This document shows positions 6,368 through 14,600 of a stretch of 18,331 bases of DNA, one piece after another. The stretch covers positions 1 through 18,331 of the forward strand of contig CAYMWP010000098.1 of assembly GCA_964393895.1 (NCBI GenBank). Direction: 5' to 3'. Each line of letters begins with the position of its first letter. The stretch's first letter is position 1. Under the pieces are notes generated by a model. The model made no database searches, was not told where the DNA came from, and worked only from the letters and a program-made list of their open reading frames with translations. The stretch is from B4-G1 sp964393895 (GTDB lineage Bacteria > Chloroflexota > Anaerolineae > B4-G1). Both the position numbers and the translations under genes were made by a program.

Positions 6368-8314
6368 TTGGGCACGGCGGCGAAGCGTAGGCGCAGAGGG
6401 TGGGCCATGGCGCCGTTGGTTATCCTGCTGCTGGCTTTTGCCGCACGGACGTTTTGGCTGGATCACCATCCTCTGTGGTGGGACGAGGGCCTCAACATCT
6501 ACTTTGCCCACCAAAGCCCCTCCGCCCTGCTCGACGAGACGCTCATCACCCACGACGCCAACCCGCCGGTCTATCGCCTCGCTATGGGGGCGTGGAAGAC
6601 GCTGGTCGGTAGCTCGGCCTTCACCCTGCGCCTCTTTTCGACCTTTTTGGGAATAATGACCGTCGCCCTGACCTGGGCCATAGGCCGTTGGCTCACGAGC
6701 AGGACGACCGCTTCTCTAGCCGCGCTGTTGATCGCTCTATCTCCCATGCACGTTCACTACAGCCGTGAAGCCAAAGGGTACGCCTTTGCCGCGACCTGCG
6801 CAGTGTTAGCTACCTACGTCTGGGCGCGACGGCTGGGATACCTGGACCTCCAAAAGCCTTTCCCCCGGAGACCCGTACTTTGGTGGGCCGCCTACGTGTT
6901 GAGCACGGCGGCGGCCGTAGGCGCTCATTACTACCTGGGATTGCTCGTTTTGTGGCAAGGGCTGTGGGTGGCGGGCAGCGTGGGCGCAGCCCTGCTTCGG
7001 GAAAGACGGACGCGCCGTCAGTTGCTCACGCGACTGGGACTGTGGCTGCTGGCAATGGGAATAGTCGCCATGCTCCTGATCCCTTGGGCGCTGGTCGTGC
7101 GCGAAGGCACGGCCGAGATGGTAGCAGGAGTATCGGTGAACGATTCGCTTTCTGTGTGGGGTTACCTGGGCCAGGCTACGAGTACATTTGGCGCGGGACC
7201 GGGCGAAGAAAGCGACATTGCTCTGATAGCGGGCGGCGGACTGGCTTTTTTGGGCGTGATGGGCCTGCTGGGCGCATTGCCCGGCCGCAAGCTAGCCTTT
7301 CTGCTCACCTGGGTAGCTGTGCCGCTGACGATGACGTATTGGATACAGACGGCCTATTCCTTTTTCTCCCCTCGTTTTCTGCTGTACCTGTGCCCCGTCT
7401 ACTACCTCCTGGTCGGCGAGGGAATAGGGCAAATTGGCACGCCTCGCCTGAGACGGTGTCTTTCGGCAATCCTGGTTGTTGCCATCGTTGGCCTGTGGAG
7501 CCTGTTCCTGGCGCGCGTATACGTCCGACCATACATCGCGCCAGACGTCGGGCGCTTGGACGAGGCCGAGGAACCGCGCCCAGTTATGGCCCGCATCCGC
7601 GCCGCATCCCGCCCAGGCGACGCCCTGTTGTACGGCTACATCTGGCAGGCCGGCTACTTGTACGCCTACTACCCCCAGAACGAACTGGCGTTGTACCGCA
7701 CGTATTACACGTCGCAGACCGTGAGCCGAGAGCTCGAGTCCATCTTGGCCTCGCACGCGCGCCTGTGGATGCTCAGCTACCGCATCGCGGCCGAGAATCC
7801 ACACAACCTCCCCGCCTCCTGGCTGGAGGCCGAGGCGTACAAAGTGGAGAGCGCTTGGTACAATCGCCACCATCTGGCCCTGTACCTGGCCCCGGATTTT
7901 CAGACGCCGGGCGTTGGGCCGGAGGAGGGCGCAGCCTCGTTCGACGGGCGAATCGAGTTGCGCTACCCATTGATCGGCGCGCGGCTCAGCCCCGGTGACG
8001 TGTTGGCCCTGCCGCTGCACTGGCGGGCGCTGGACACGCTCGACGAGGATTACGCCGTCTTTGTCCACCTGGGATTGCCGGACGCCCCGCCGCTGGCCCA
8101 GAGCGACGGAGCGCCTCGCAACGGGCTGAGTCCCACCGCCGCGTGGGCTGCCGGCCGGCAAGTGCTGGACCGGCGGGCGCTCGTGCTGCCGGACGATATC
8201 CCGCCGGGCCGTTACGTGGTCACAGCGGGCCTCTACCGGATGGCGGACGGAAGCCGCCTGCCGGTCGGCGGCGGAGACAGCTTGCTCCTGGGCCAAGTGG
8301 AGGTGGAGCAGTGA
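6368..8314 (+). CDS. GT39/ArnT-like GT-C membrane glycosyltransferase with C-terminal beta-sandwich module
   Basis: A 648-residue membrane protein. An Arg-rich start (KRRRR) precedes a first helix at about 14-30 and a first outer loop with WWDEG at 37-41. Asp39 of this loop is the expected catalytic acid of GT-C enzymes that take polyprenyl-phosphate sugars. HDANPPVYR (62-70) and SREAKGYA (132-139) are typical of the GT39/PMT-like family. About 10-11 hydrophobic segments run to ~382. A soluble part of about 265 residues follows, ending in a beta-sandwich-like module at ~524-648 (LPLHWRA, YAVFVHL, AQSDGAP, PPGRYVVTAGLY). The same module recurs in the next two proteins. Start TTG at 6368 is chosen for the GGGGGAG just upstream; ATG 6407 is a weaker alternative. 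It lies 11 bases after the phosphodiesterase and overlaps the next gene as GTGA. Confidence 0.85.
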   Translation: MGTAAKRRRRGWAMAPLVILLLAFAARTFWLDHHPLWWDEGLNIYFAHQSPSALLDETLITHDANPPVYRLAMGAWKTLVGSSAFTLRLFSTFLGIMTVALTWAIGRWLTSRTTASLAALLIALSPMHVHYSREAKGYAFAATCAVLATYVWARRLGYLDLQKPFPRRPVLWWAAYVLSTAAAVGAHYYLGLLVLWQGLWVAGSVGAALLRERRTRRQLLTRLGLWLLAMGIVAMLLIPWALVVREGTAEMVAGVSVNDSLSVWGYLGQATSTFGAGPGEESDIALIAGGGLAFLGVMGLLGALPGRKLAFLLTWVAVPLTMTYWIQTAYSFFSPRFLLYLCPVYYLLVGEGIGQIGTPRLRRCLSAILVVAIVGLWSLFLARVYVRPYIAPDVGRLDEAEEPRPVMARIRAASRPGDALLYGYIWQAGYLYAYYPQNELALYRTYYTSQTVSRELESILASHARLWMLSYRIAAENPHNLPASWLEAEAYKVESAWYNRHHLALYLAPDFQTPGVGPEEGAASFDGRIELRYPLIGARLSPGDVLALPLHWRALDTLDEDYAVFVHLGLPDAPPLAQSDGAPRNGLSPTAAWAAGRQVLDRRALVLPDDIPPGRYVVTAGLYRMADGSRLPVGGGDSLLLGQVEVEQ

Positions 8315-11300
8315 GGGCTGCTTGGCTGCGCTCGCTCGGCGGCTGGTTGCGGCTGCGTCGGTTGGGAGGTGGATTGTTGCTCCTCGTCGCTTCCCTGACC
8401 GCCGTGCAACCTCTCCTGGCAGGGGTGCTGCCCTGGAGCGCCGATGGCCTGCTGCACTTTTATCGCCTGGCGCAGCTCCACCGCTCGTTACAGCACGGCA
8501 TCCTATTTCCGCGCTGGTCGCCGGATATGGGGTTCGGTTTCGGCTTTCCGCTGTTCAACTATTACGCCCCGCTGAGCTATTACCTGGCCGAGCCGTTCCA
8601 CCTGGCCGGCCTGAGCGTCCAGCACGCGCTTCTCGCTGCCTTTATCCTGGCAACTCTTACCGCCTCCATCGGTGCCTACCTGTGCGGTCGTGACCTGTTC
8701 GGCCCGCTGGCCGGGCTCGTCGCTGCGCTCGCCTTTGTCTACGCTCCCTACAACTTGTACAACGTCGTTCATCGCGGGGCGCTGGCCGAAGCCTGGGGGC
8801 TGGCCTGGCTGCCCTTTATCTTTTGGGCCTGGAGACGCCTGGCCCTGCGTGGCCGGCGCGCCGATCTTGTATTGAGCGTCCTCCTCTACGCCGCACTGCT
8901 TCTCACCCACAACATCCTGGCGCTGATCTCTACCCCGCTGCTAATTCTCTACGCTATCGTCCTGTGGGGATTGCATGGCCGGGGACTCGGGCGCGCCTTG
9001 CTCCTGACCGGCGCGCTGGCATTGGGGCTGGGGCTGGCGGCCTTTTTCTGGGTCCCCGCCTTTTTCGAGAAAGAGTACGTTCAGATCCACCAGCTCTACG
9101 CCCCGGCCGACCTCGACTATCACAACAACTTTGTCAGCTTGGGCCAACTGTTCTCCGCGCCTCAACCGGTAGACCCGGCGCTCATCAACCCGCTGATCCC
9201 GCTCAGCTTTGCCTGGCCCCAGTTAGCCCTGGCATTGGTCGCTCTCCTCGGCCTGCGCCGTTTCCCAGGTCGGGAGACCCGTGTCCATCTCGCCCTGCTG
9301 GGGCTGGGACTGTCGCTGCTCACCCTGATGATGCTTCCCCTCTCCATCGTCGTGTGGGATAACGTGCCCCTGCTTCGCTTTGTCCAGTTCCCCTGGCGTT
9401 TTCTGGGGCCGACCAGTTTGTTCCTGGCTGTTCTGGCCGGTGCGGGCGCCGCTTCGCTTCCCCTTTCAAGTAGATCGGGCGCCGCTTCGCTTCCCCTTTC
9501 AAGCAGATCGGGCGCCGCTTCGCTTCCCCTTTCAAGCAGATCGGGCGCCGCCAAGTTGCGCGGCACGGATTGGCTAAAACTGCCCCTCATCCTGGTTGGC
9601 ATAGTTGTCTTTGCCTTTACCTGGCTCTTCCCTCACTTTTACCCCCGGCAAGCTGATCCCACACCGCTCAATCTCATCGCTTTCGAGCGAGATACCGGCG
9701 CGCTGGGTACGACTTCGGCCGGCGATTACCTGCCCATCTGGGTGGAGCGCTTGCCCCCGGCGGACAGCCTCCTTTCCGCCTACGAGGAGACCGGCCCCGG
9801 CTTTGTCATCCCCCGTTTGGACGCCGCCTCTCTGCCTGCCGGTGCTTGCATTGTGGAGGCGCATTACGGTCTGACCATTGCCGAATTGACACTCGACGCG
9901 CCTACCTCGTTTACCGCCGTTTTCAACTGGTACTTTTTCCCCGGCTGGCAGGCCCGGCTCGACGGGCAGCCGCTCGAGCTGCGGCCACTGGGAGAACAGG
10001 GCCTCATCGGTGCCGACGTACCCTCTGGTCGCCATCACCTGATCGTCCGCTTTGGCGCTACCCCCCTGCGCCGCTGGGCAACCGCCCTTTCCCTTCTTGC
10101 CGTTCTGAGTCTGGCGGCCTACTCCCTACTCCCTACTCCCCAATCCCTACTTCCTACTCCCTACCCCCTACTCCCTACTTCCTACTCCCTACCCCCTACC
10201 CCCTACCCCCTACTCCCTGCTGCTCTCGTCGCGCTGGCCCTCTTTGCGCTCAAGGCCGCCTACCTGGATCACAACGATTCCGTCTTTCGCCGCTCCCGCT
10301 TCGACGGGCAGACCGTCGCCGACGTTCAAACAGAGTCGCAGATCAACTTTGACGATCAATTGATGCTCATCGGATACGACCTGACCCGCGAGGGAGAGAC
10401 CGGAGAGGGCGTCCGCGCCGACGGGCTGCTCGAACTGGCCCTCTACTGGCGCGCCCTGCGCCCACTGGATAGCGACTATAGCATCGCCGTCCACCTGGTG
10501 GATGACCAGGGCCGTCTCTACGGCCAGAAGGACAGCCAGCACCCGGCTGGCTATCCCACCTCCCGCTGGCAGGTGGATACCTATGGCCGCGACCTGCATC
10601 GTCTGGCCGTCTGGCCCGGCGCGCCGCCCGGCCAGTACACCATCCAGGTTGGCGTCTACGACGCGGCGACCGGCCGCAGCCTGGATATACGGAACGCTGC
10701 CGGTGTTCCAATAGGTACGGCTCACTCCCTGGCCTCCGTGCGGGTGACTCGTCCTGCGCGCGCGCCAAACCCCGACAACCTGGGGATGGCCCGTCGCCTC
10801 CAGGTGGAGCTGGGCGGCGGGCTGCGCCTGCTCGGCTTTGACCCGCCGCCGGCCGAGGTCAACGCCGGCGATCAGCTCCCGCTCACCCTCTACTGGCAGG
10901 CGACCACCGCTCCCGCCGGTGATTACACCGCGCGCCTCTCCCTCGTCGCCTCCAATGGCGCGGCGCTGTCCGAGGAGCGCGCCGTCCCCGGCCGGGCAGA
11001 CTATCCCACGTCGGAATGGCCCGCCGGCGACGTCGTGCGCGATGGGCGACTTTTTCTCGTCCCGGCCGGCGCGCCAGAAGGCGAGCACATACTCCGCCTC
11101 GACCTAGTTGATGGGGCCAACGAGCCGCTGGGCCCGCCCGTCGGTCTGTTGAGCGTTGCCGTTCACACACCGGAGCGGAGCTACGATCCGCCTGCGGCGC
11201 AGCACCCCATCTCGGCTACGTTGGGCGGCCAGGCGACGCTCCTGGGCTACGCTCTCTCTCACCAGGAACTCGCGCCCGGCCAGCCGCTCACACTCACCCT

Positions 11301-11601
11301 CTACTGGCGGGCCGAGGCCACCGCCGAGACGAGCTACGTCGCCTTTGCCCATCTGCTCGACGGGGCCGAGCACATCCGCGCCCAGAGCGACCGTGTTCCG
11401 GCCGCCGGCGCCCGCCCGACCACCGGGTGGCTGCCGGGAGAGATCATCCGTGATACTTTCACACTGACCGTCGCCCCAGACGCTCCGCCGGGCCGCCATG
11501 TCCTGGAAGTGGGGATGTACGACCCCGTGAGCGGGGAGCGGCTTTGCTTGCCCGATGGCAGCGCTCGTATCTTGCTGTCCTCGCCGATTCAGGTGCAGTG
11601 A
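8311..11601 (+). CDS. Giant PTPS-related/YfhO-like GT-C membrane protein with three beta-sandwich modules
   Basis: A 1096-residue membrane protein of the family labelled '6-pyruvoyl-tetrahydropterin synthase-related domain', which has no pterin chemistry and resembles GT-C transferases. The first outer loop has SADGLLHFYR (Asp45 in the GT-C acid position), then FPRWSPDMGFGFGFP at 66-80. LLTHN (197-201), VVWDNVPLL and FPWRFLGP match the downstream paralogue. About 11 helices run to ~440. An outer domain (445-585, FNWYFFPGW at 538-546) is followed by a helix (588-604), a repeat-encoded linker (606-636) and a last helix (637-652). Three modules follow at ~678-816, 832-956 and 969-1096. Two in-frame tandem repeats lie within: 11 residues x3 at 379-411 and a heptad-coded SLLPTPY array. 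Start GTG 8311 overlaps the previous stop (GTGA) with GGAGGTGG just upstream; the frame is open further upstream but unsupported. Probably transfers or displays surface glycans; substrate unknown. Confidence 0.85.
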   Translation: MRAAWLRSLGGWLRLRRLGGGLLLLVASLTAVQPLLAGVLPWSADGLLHFYRLAQLHRSLQHGILFPRWSPDMGFGFGFPLFNYYAPLSYYLAEPFHLAGLSVQHALLAAFILATLTASIGAYLCGRDLFGPLAGLVAALAFVYAPYNLYNVVHRGALAEAWGLAWLPFIFWAWRRLALRGRRADLVLSVLLYAALLLTHNILALISTPLLILYAIVLWGLHGRGLGRALLLTGALALGLGLAAFFWVPAFFEKEYVQIHQLYAPADLDYHNNFVSLGQLFSAPQPVDPALINPLIPLSFAWPQLALALVALLGLRRFPGRETRVHLALLGLGLSLLTLMMLPLSIVVWDNVPLLRFVQFPWRFLGPTSLFLAVLAGAGAASLPLSSRSGAASLPLSSRSGAASLPLSSRSGAAKLRGTDWLKLPLILVGIVVFAFTWLFPHFYPRQADPTPLNLIAFERDTGALGTTSAGDYLPIWVERLPPADSLLSAYEETGPGFVIPRLDAASLPAGACIVEAHYGLTIAELTLDAPTSFTAVFNWYFFPGWQARLDGQPLELRPLGEQGLIGADVPSGRHHLIVRFGATPLRRWATALSLLAVLSLAAYSLLPTPQSLLPTPYPLLPTSYSLPPTPYPLLPAALVALALFALKAAYLDHNDSVFRRSRFDGQTVADVQTESQINFDDQLMLIGYDLTREGETGEGVRADGLLELALYWRALRPLDSDYSIAVHLVDDQGRLYGQKDSQHPAGYPTSRWQVDTYGRDLHRLAVWPGAPPGQYTIQVGVYDAATGRSLDIRNAAGVPIGTAHSLASVRVTRPARAPNPDNLGMARRLQVELGGGLRLLGFDPPPAEVNAGDQLPLTLYWQATTAPAGDYTARLSLVASNGAALSEERAVPGRADYPTSEWPAGDVVRDGRLFLVPAGAPEGEHILRLDLVDGANEPLGPPVGLLSVAVHTPERSYDPPAAQHPISATLGGQATLLGYALSHQELAPGQPLTLTLYWRAEATAETSYVAFAHLLDGAEHIRAQSDRVPAAGARPTTGWLPGEIIRDTFTLTVAPDAPPGRHVLEVGMYDPVSGERLCLPDGSARILLSSPIQVQ
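9445..9552 (+). repeat. In-frame 33-bp tandem repeat, 3 copies plus 9 bases
   Basis: Three direct copies begin at 9445, 9478 and 9511, each opening with GGCGCC and encoding GAASLPLSSRS. A 9-base partial fourth copy sits at 9544-9552. The copies differ by one base only (T at 9471, C at 9504 and 9537). Because 33 is a multiple of three, copy-number change keeps the reading frame. The insertion sits between two membrane helices of the giant membrane protein, where the downstream paralogue has a short GAAAELLPAGRRG loop instead. There are no unique spacers, so it is not a CRISPR array. Confidence 0.95.
10121..10218 (+). repeat. Heptanucleotide tandem repeat, 14 copies, inside a coding region
   Basis: Fourteen consecutive heptamers, consensus ACTCCCT with ACCCCCT, ACTTCCT, AATCCCT and ACTCCCC variants, cover 98 bases. 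Three heptamers make a seven-codon period, so the protein shows SLLPTPQ, SLLPTPY, PLLPTSY, SLPPTPY, PLLP. The tract encodes the loop between the last two membrane helices of the giant protein. The minus strand carries runs of GGG or longer every few bases (quadruplex-prone). Each unit gained or lost changes the downstream frame. Confidence 0.95.
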
Positions 11602-11603
11602 CA

Positions 11604-14600
11604 ATGACCAACCTCGTCCGTCGCCTGCGCGTTCTCGTACCGCCTCTGAGTGTAGTCGCCTTGTGTCTGGCGGCCGTCCGGCCCTGGTTCAGACTGGACG
11701 CCGTCTGCTCAGACGATCTCAGCCTTCACCTGCTGCGGGCGATACAGGTAGAGTCGCTTCTCCGGCGGGGTGTCCTGTTCAGTCGCTGGGCGCCAGATAT
11801 GGTCTTTGGTTATGGATGCCCTTTGTTCAGCGTGTTTACTCCGCTCTCGTACTATGTCGCCGTGGCCATCAGCCTGGCTGGGATCGGCATCCAGTCGGCC
11901 CTGCTCCTCACCTTTGCCCTGTCAATCGTGGGGGCCGGGCTGGCCGCTTATTGGCTGGCGCGAGGCCATTTCTCCCCTCGCAGCGCGCTCGTCGTCGCCG
12001 TGGCCTATGCCTACGCTCCCTATCTGGGCTACGACGCCTTTTTCCGCGGCAACCTGGCCGAGACATTGGCCTGGGTCTTTCCTCCGCTGGCGATGGGGGC
12101 GATTGGGCGACTGGCGCAGCGGGGCGACCGGCGCTACCTGGTCGCTGTGGCGCTCGCTTTTGCCGCCGTCATGGTGACGCACAACGTCTTTGCTCTCGCC
12201 TTCGGCCCGCTCCTGGTCGCTTACGCGCTGGTAGCCGCGTTCACTCTTTCCCCAGCGCCGGCCCGTATCCGCCGCCTGACGCTTACGGGGGCGGCCCTGC
12301 TCCTGGGAATGGGCCTGACGACTTTTTTCTGGCTGCCCGCGCTGATCGAACGGGCGTACGTTCACATGGATCGCCTGCTCCTCCCACCCGATTTCATATA
12401 CTGGAGCAATTTCATTGATCTGCGAGAACTCTTCGCCCTGCCCAGTGTGGTGCACCCTGACTTGCTGAACCCCTCGCCGCCGCGCGGGTTGGGATTGGTG
12501 CCCATCCTGCTATGTTTGCCGGCCCTGGCTGGTCTCTACCGCTTCCGGGAGCGGCCCAGGCGCGCATACACTCTCTTTTTCACCGTCTCCCTCGTCGTCT
12601 ACGCCTGGTTGACCCTGCCCAGCAGTCGCGTCGTCTGGGACAACGCGCCGCTGCTCAAATACACTCATTTCCCCTGGCGATTGCTTGGGCCGGCCGCTCT
12701 ATGCCTGGCTATGCTGACCGGGGCGGCCGCCGAACTGCTCCCCGCCGGCCGGCGTGGGTCGTTCCTGGCGGCCATAGCCATTTCCATCCTGGTCTTGAGC
12801 GCTCTGTTCTGGTATACTCCCCGCTACTGCCCCTGGCCGGAGACGTTCGACACTGTTGATAGCATTGCCACTTTCGAGCGCGCCACACACCTTGTTTGCA
12901 CGACGAGTAAGGGGGAATACCTCCCGCGTATCGTGGAAGTGACCCCCGAAGAGACGGCGGCGACGCCACTGGACCCTGCCAGCTTTCCGCCCGGAACCAC
13001 AGTTGCTCAACCGGCTGCCGTCCCTATTGGGGCTGAATTGATCGTCACGGCGACCCAACCGTTCACCGCCGTCTACAACGGGTTCGACTATCCCGGCTGG
13101 CGGGTCACGATAGATGGCGCGCCCGCCCCCATCACTCCAGACGCACCCTACGGCCGCATCACCTTTCCTGTGCCGGAGGGACGCCACCGTGTATCTATCC
13201 ACTTCGGTGAGACTCCGCTCCGGCGCGCTTCCAATTGCGTCTCCCTGGCCTGCCTGGCGGTGACGGTTGGCCTGAGTCTCAGGCTCGGACGCAGATTCCC
13301 GCAGATTCCCGCAGATAAGGCCGCATCGCTTACGGAAGGACCAGCGCCTACCAGCGGGCTTTCCCTCGCCTGGGCCGGATGGGGGCTGGCGCTCCTGGGC
13401 ACGGTTCTCTTGCTCCAGCGGGTGAACACTCCCTTGCGCAATCCCGGACTGCAGGATGGCACCCTGCCCGGCCTGGATACAACGAACAACACGTCATTTG
13501 AAGGGGAGTTGACACTGCTCGGTTTTAATCGAGAGCGGACGACGGTTTCCTCCGGAGAGCGCGTCCGCCTCGACCTGTTCTGGACGGCGCGGGAGCCGCC
13601 ATCGCGCAGTTACCAGTCCACCATCGCCCTCATCGGGCCGGACGGACTGCGCTGGAATCACCAGGACAGCCTTCCGCCACGCAGTTTCCGCGGGCCACCT
13701 GATACGTTGCTCTGGCCTGTCGGAGTGTACGCGCAAGACAGCCACTACGTCGAGACTCTAGCCGGAACCCCGCCCGGCACCTATGATCTGCGTCTGATCC
13801 TCTTTGACAAGGAGACGCTGGCGCCGCTGCGCGTCTTGGAGGATGAAGGACGGCCCGGACCACCCGAACTGCTGCTGGGCCAACTCGACGTGACGCGCCC
13901 TTCCACTTGCGTTGACCCGGATGAGCTGGAAATGGGGCGCCGCCTGGATGCCGACTTGGGGCCGCTGACTTTGCTGGGCTTTGACTTGGATCGCGCCGAG
14001 GCAGCTTCAGGCGATCCATTTCTCGTGACCTTCTTTTGGTTCGCCGACGAGTCTCCTGGGGTGGATCTGACGGCCCGCCTCCGACTCGTGGCCTCGGATG
14101 GCGCACCTGTCGCCGATTTTGATCTGCCTCCCACCAGCGCTTCCCATCCCACCTCTTTCTGGCAGGCGGGCGACCTTTGGCGCGGTCAGCACCTCGTTCA
14201 CTTACCCGCCTCGCTGGATGATGGAAATTATACCTGGCGGGTTGCCCTCTGGCCGTTCGACCAATTCGTCGAGTTGCCCTCCTCCATTCACGTAACCGCC
14301 CCCTCTCACACTTTTACGCCTTTGCCTTTTCAGTATCCTGTAAACATCACCCTGGGCGACGTAGCGACGCTGGTCGGTTTTGATCTGTCGCCGGGGACCA
14401 TCCACACCGGTGAAGTCGTTACCGTCACGCTCTTTTGGCGCGCAGAGGCGGAGACCCATACTTCTTACAATGTCTTTGTGCACCTGACCGGGCCCGACGG
14501 CGCGTTGGCGGCCCAATCCGACGGCGTCCCCGCCGACTGGACCCGTCCCACCACCGGCTGGCTGCCCGGCGAATACATCACCGACCCGCGCCGGCTCACC

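Noticed and set aside
8143..8310. N-terminal extension of the first giant membrane protein
   Set aside because: It lies within the GT39-like coding sequence and is an Arg/Gly/Pro-rich shadow; GTG 8311 has a strong Shine-Dalgarno and a basic residue-helix start.
9445..9552. CRISPR-like direct repeats
   Set aside because: The 33-bp units are directly abutting with no unique spacers, lie in frame within a gene, and no cas genes are present.
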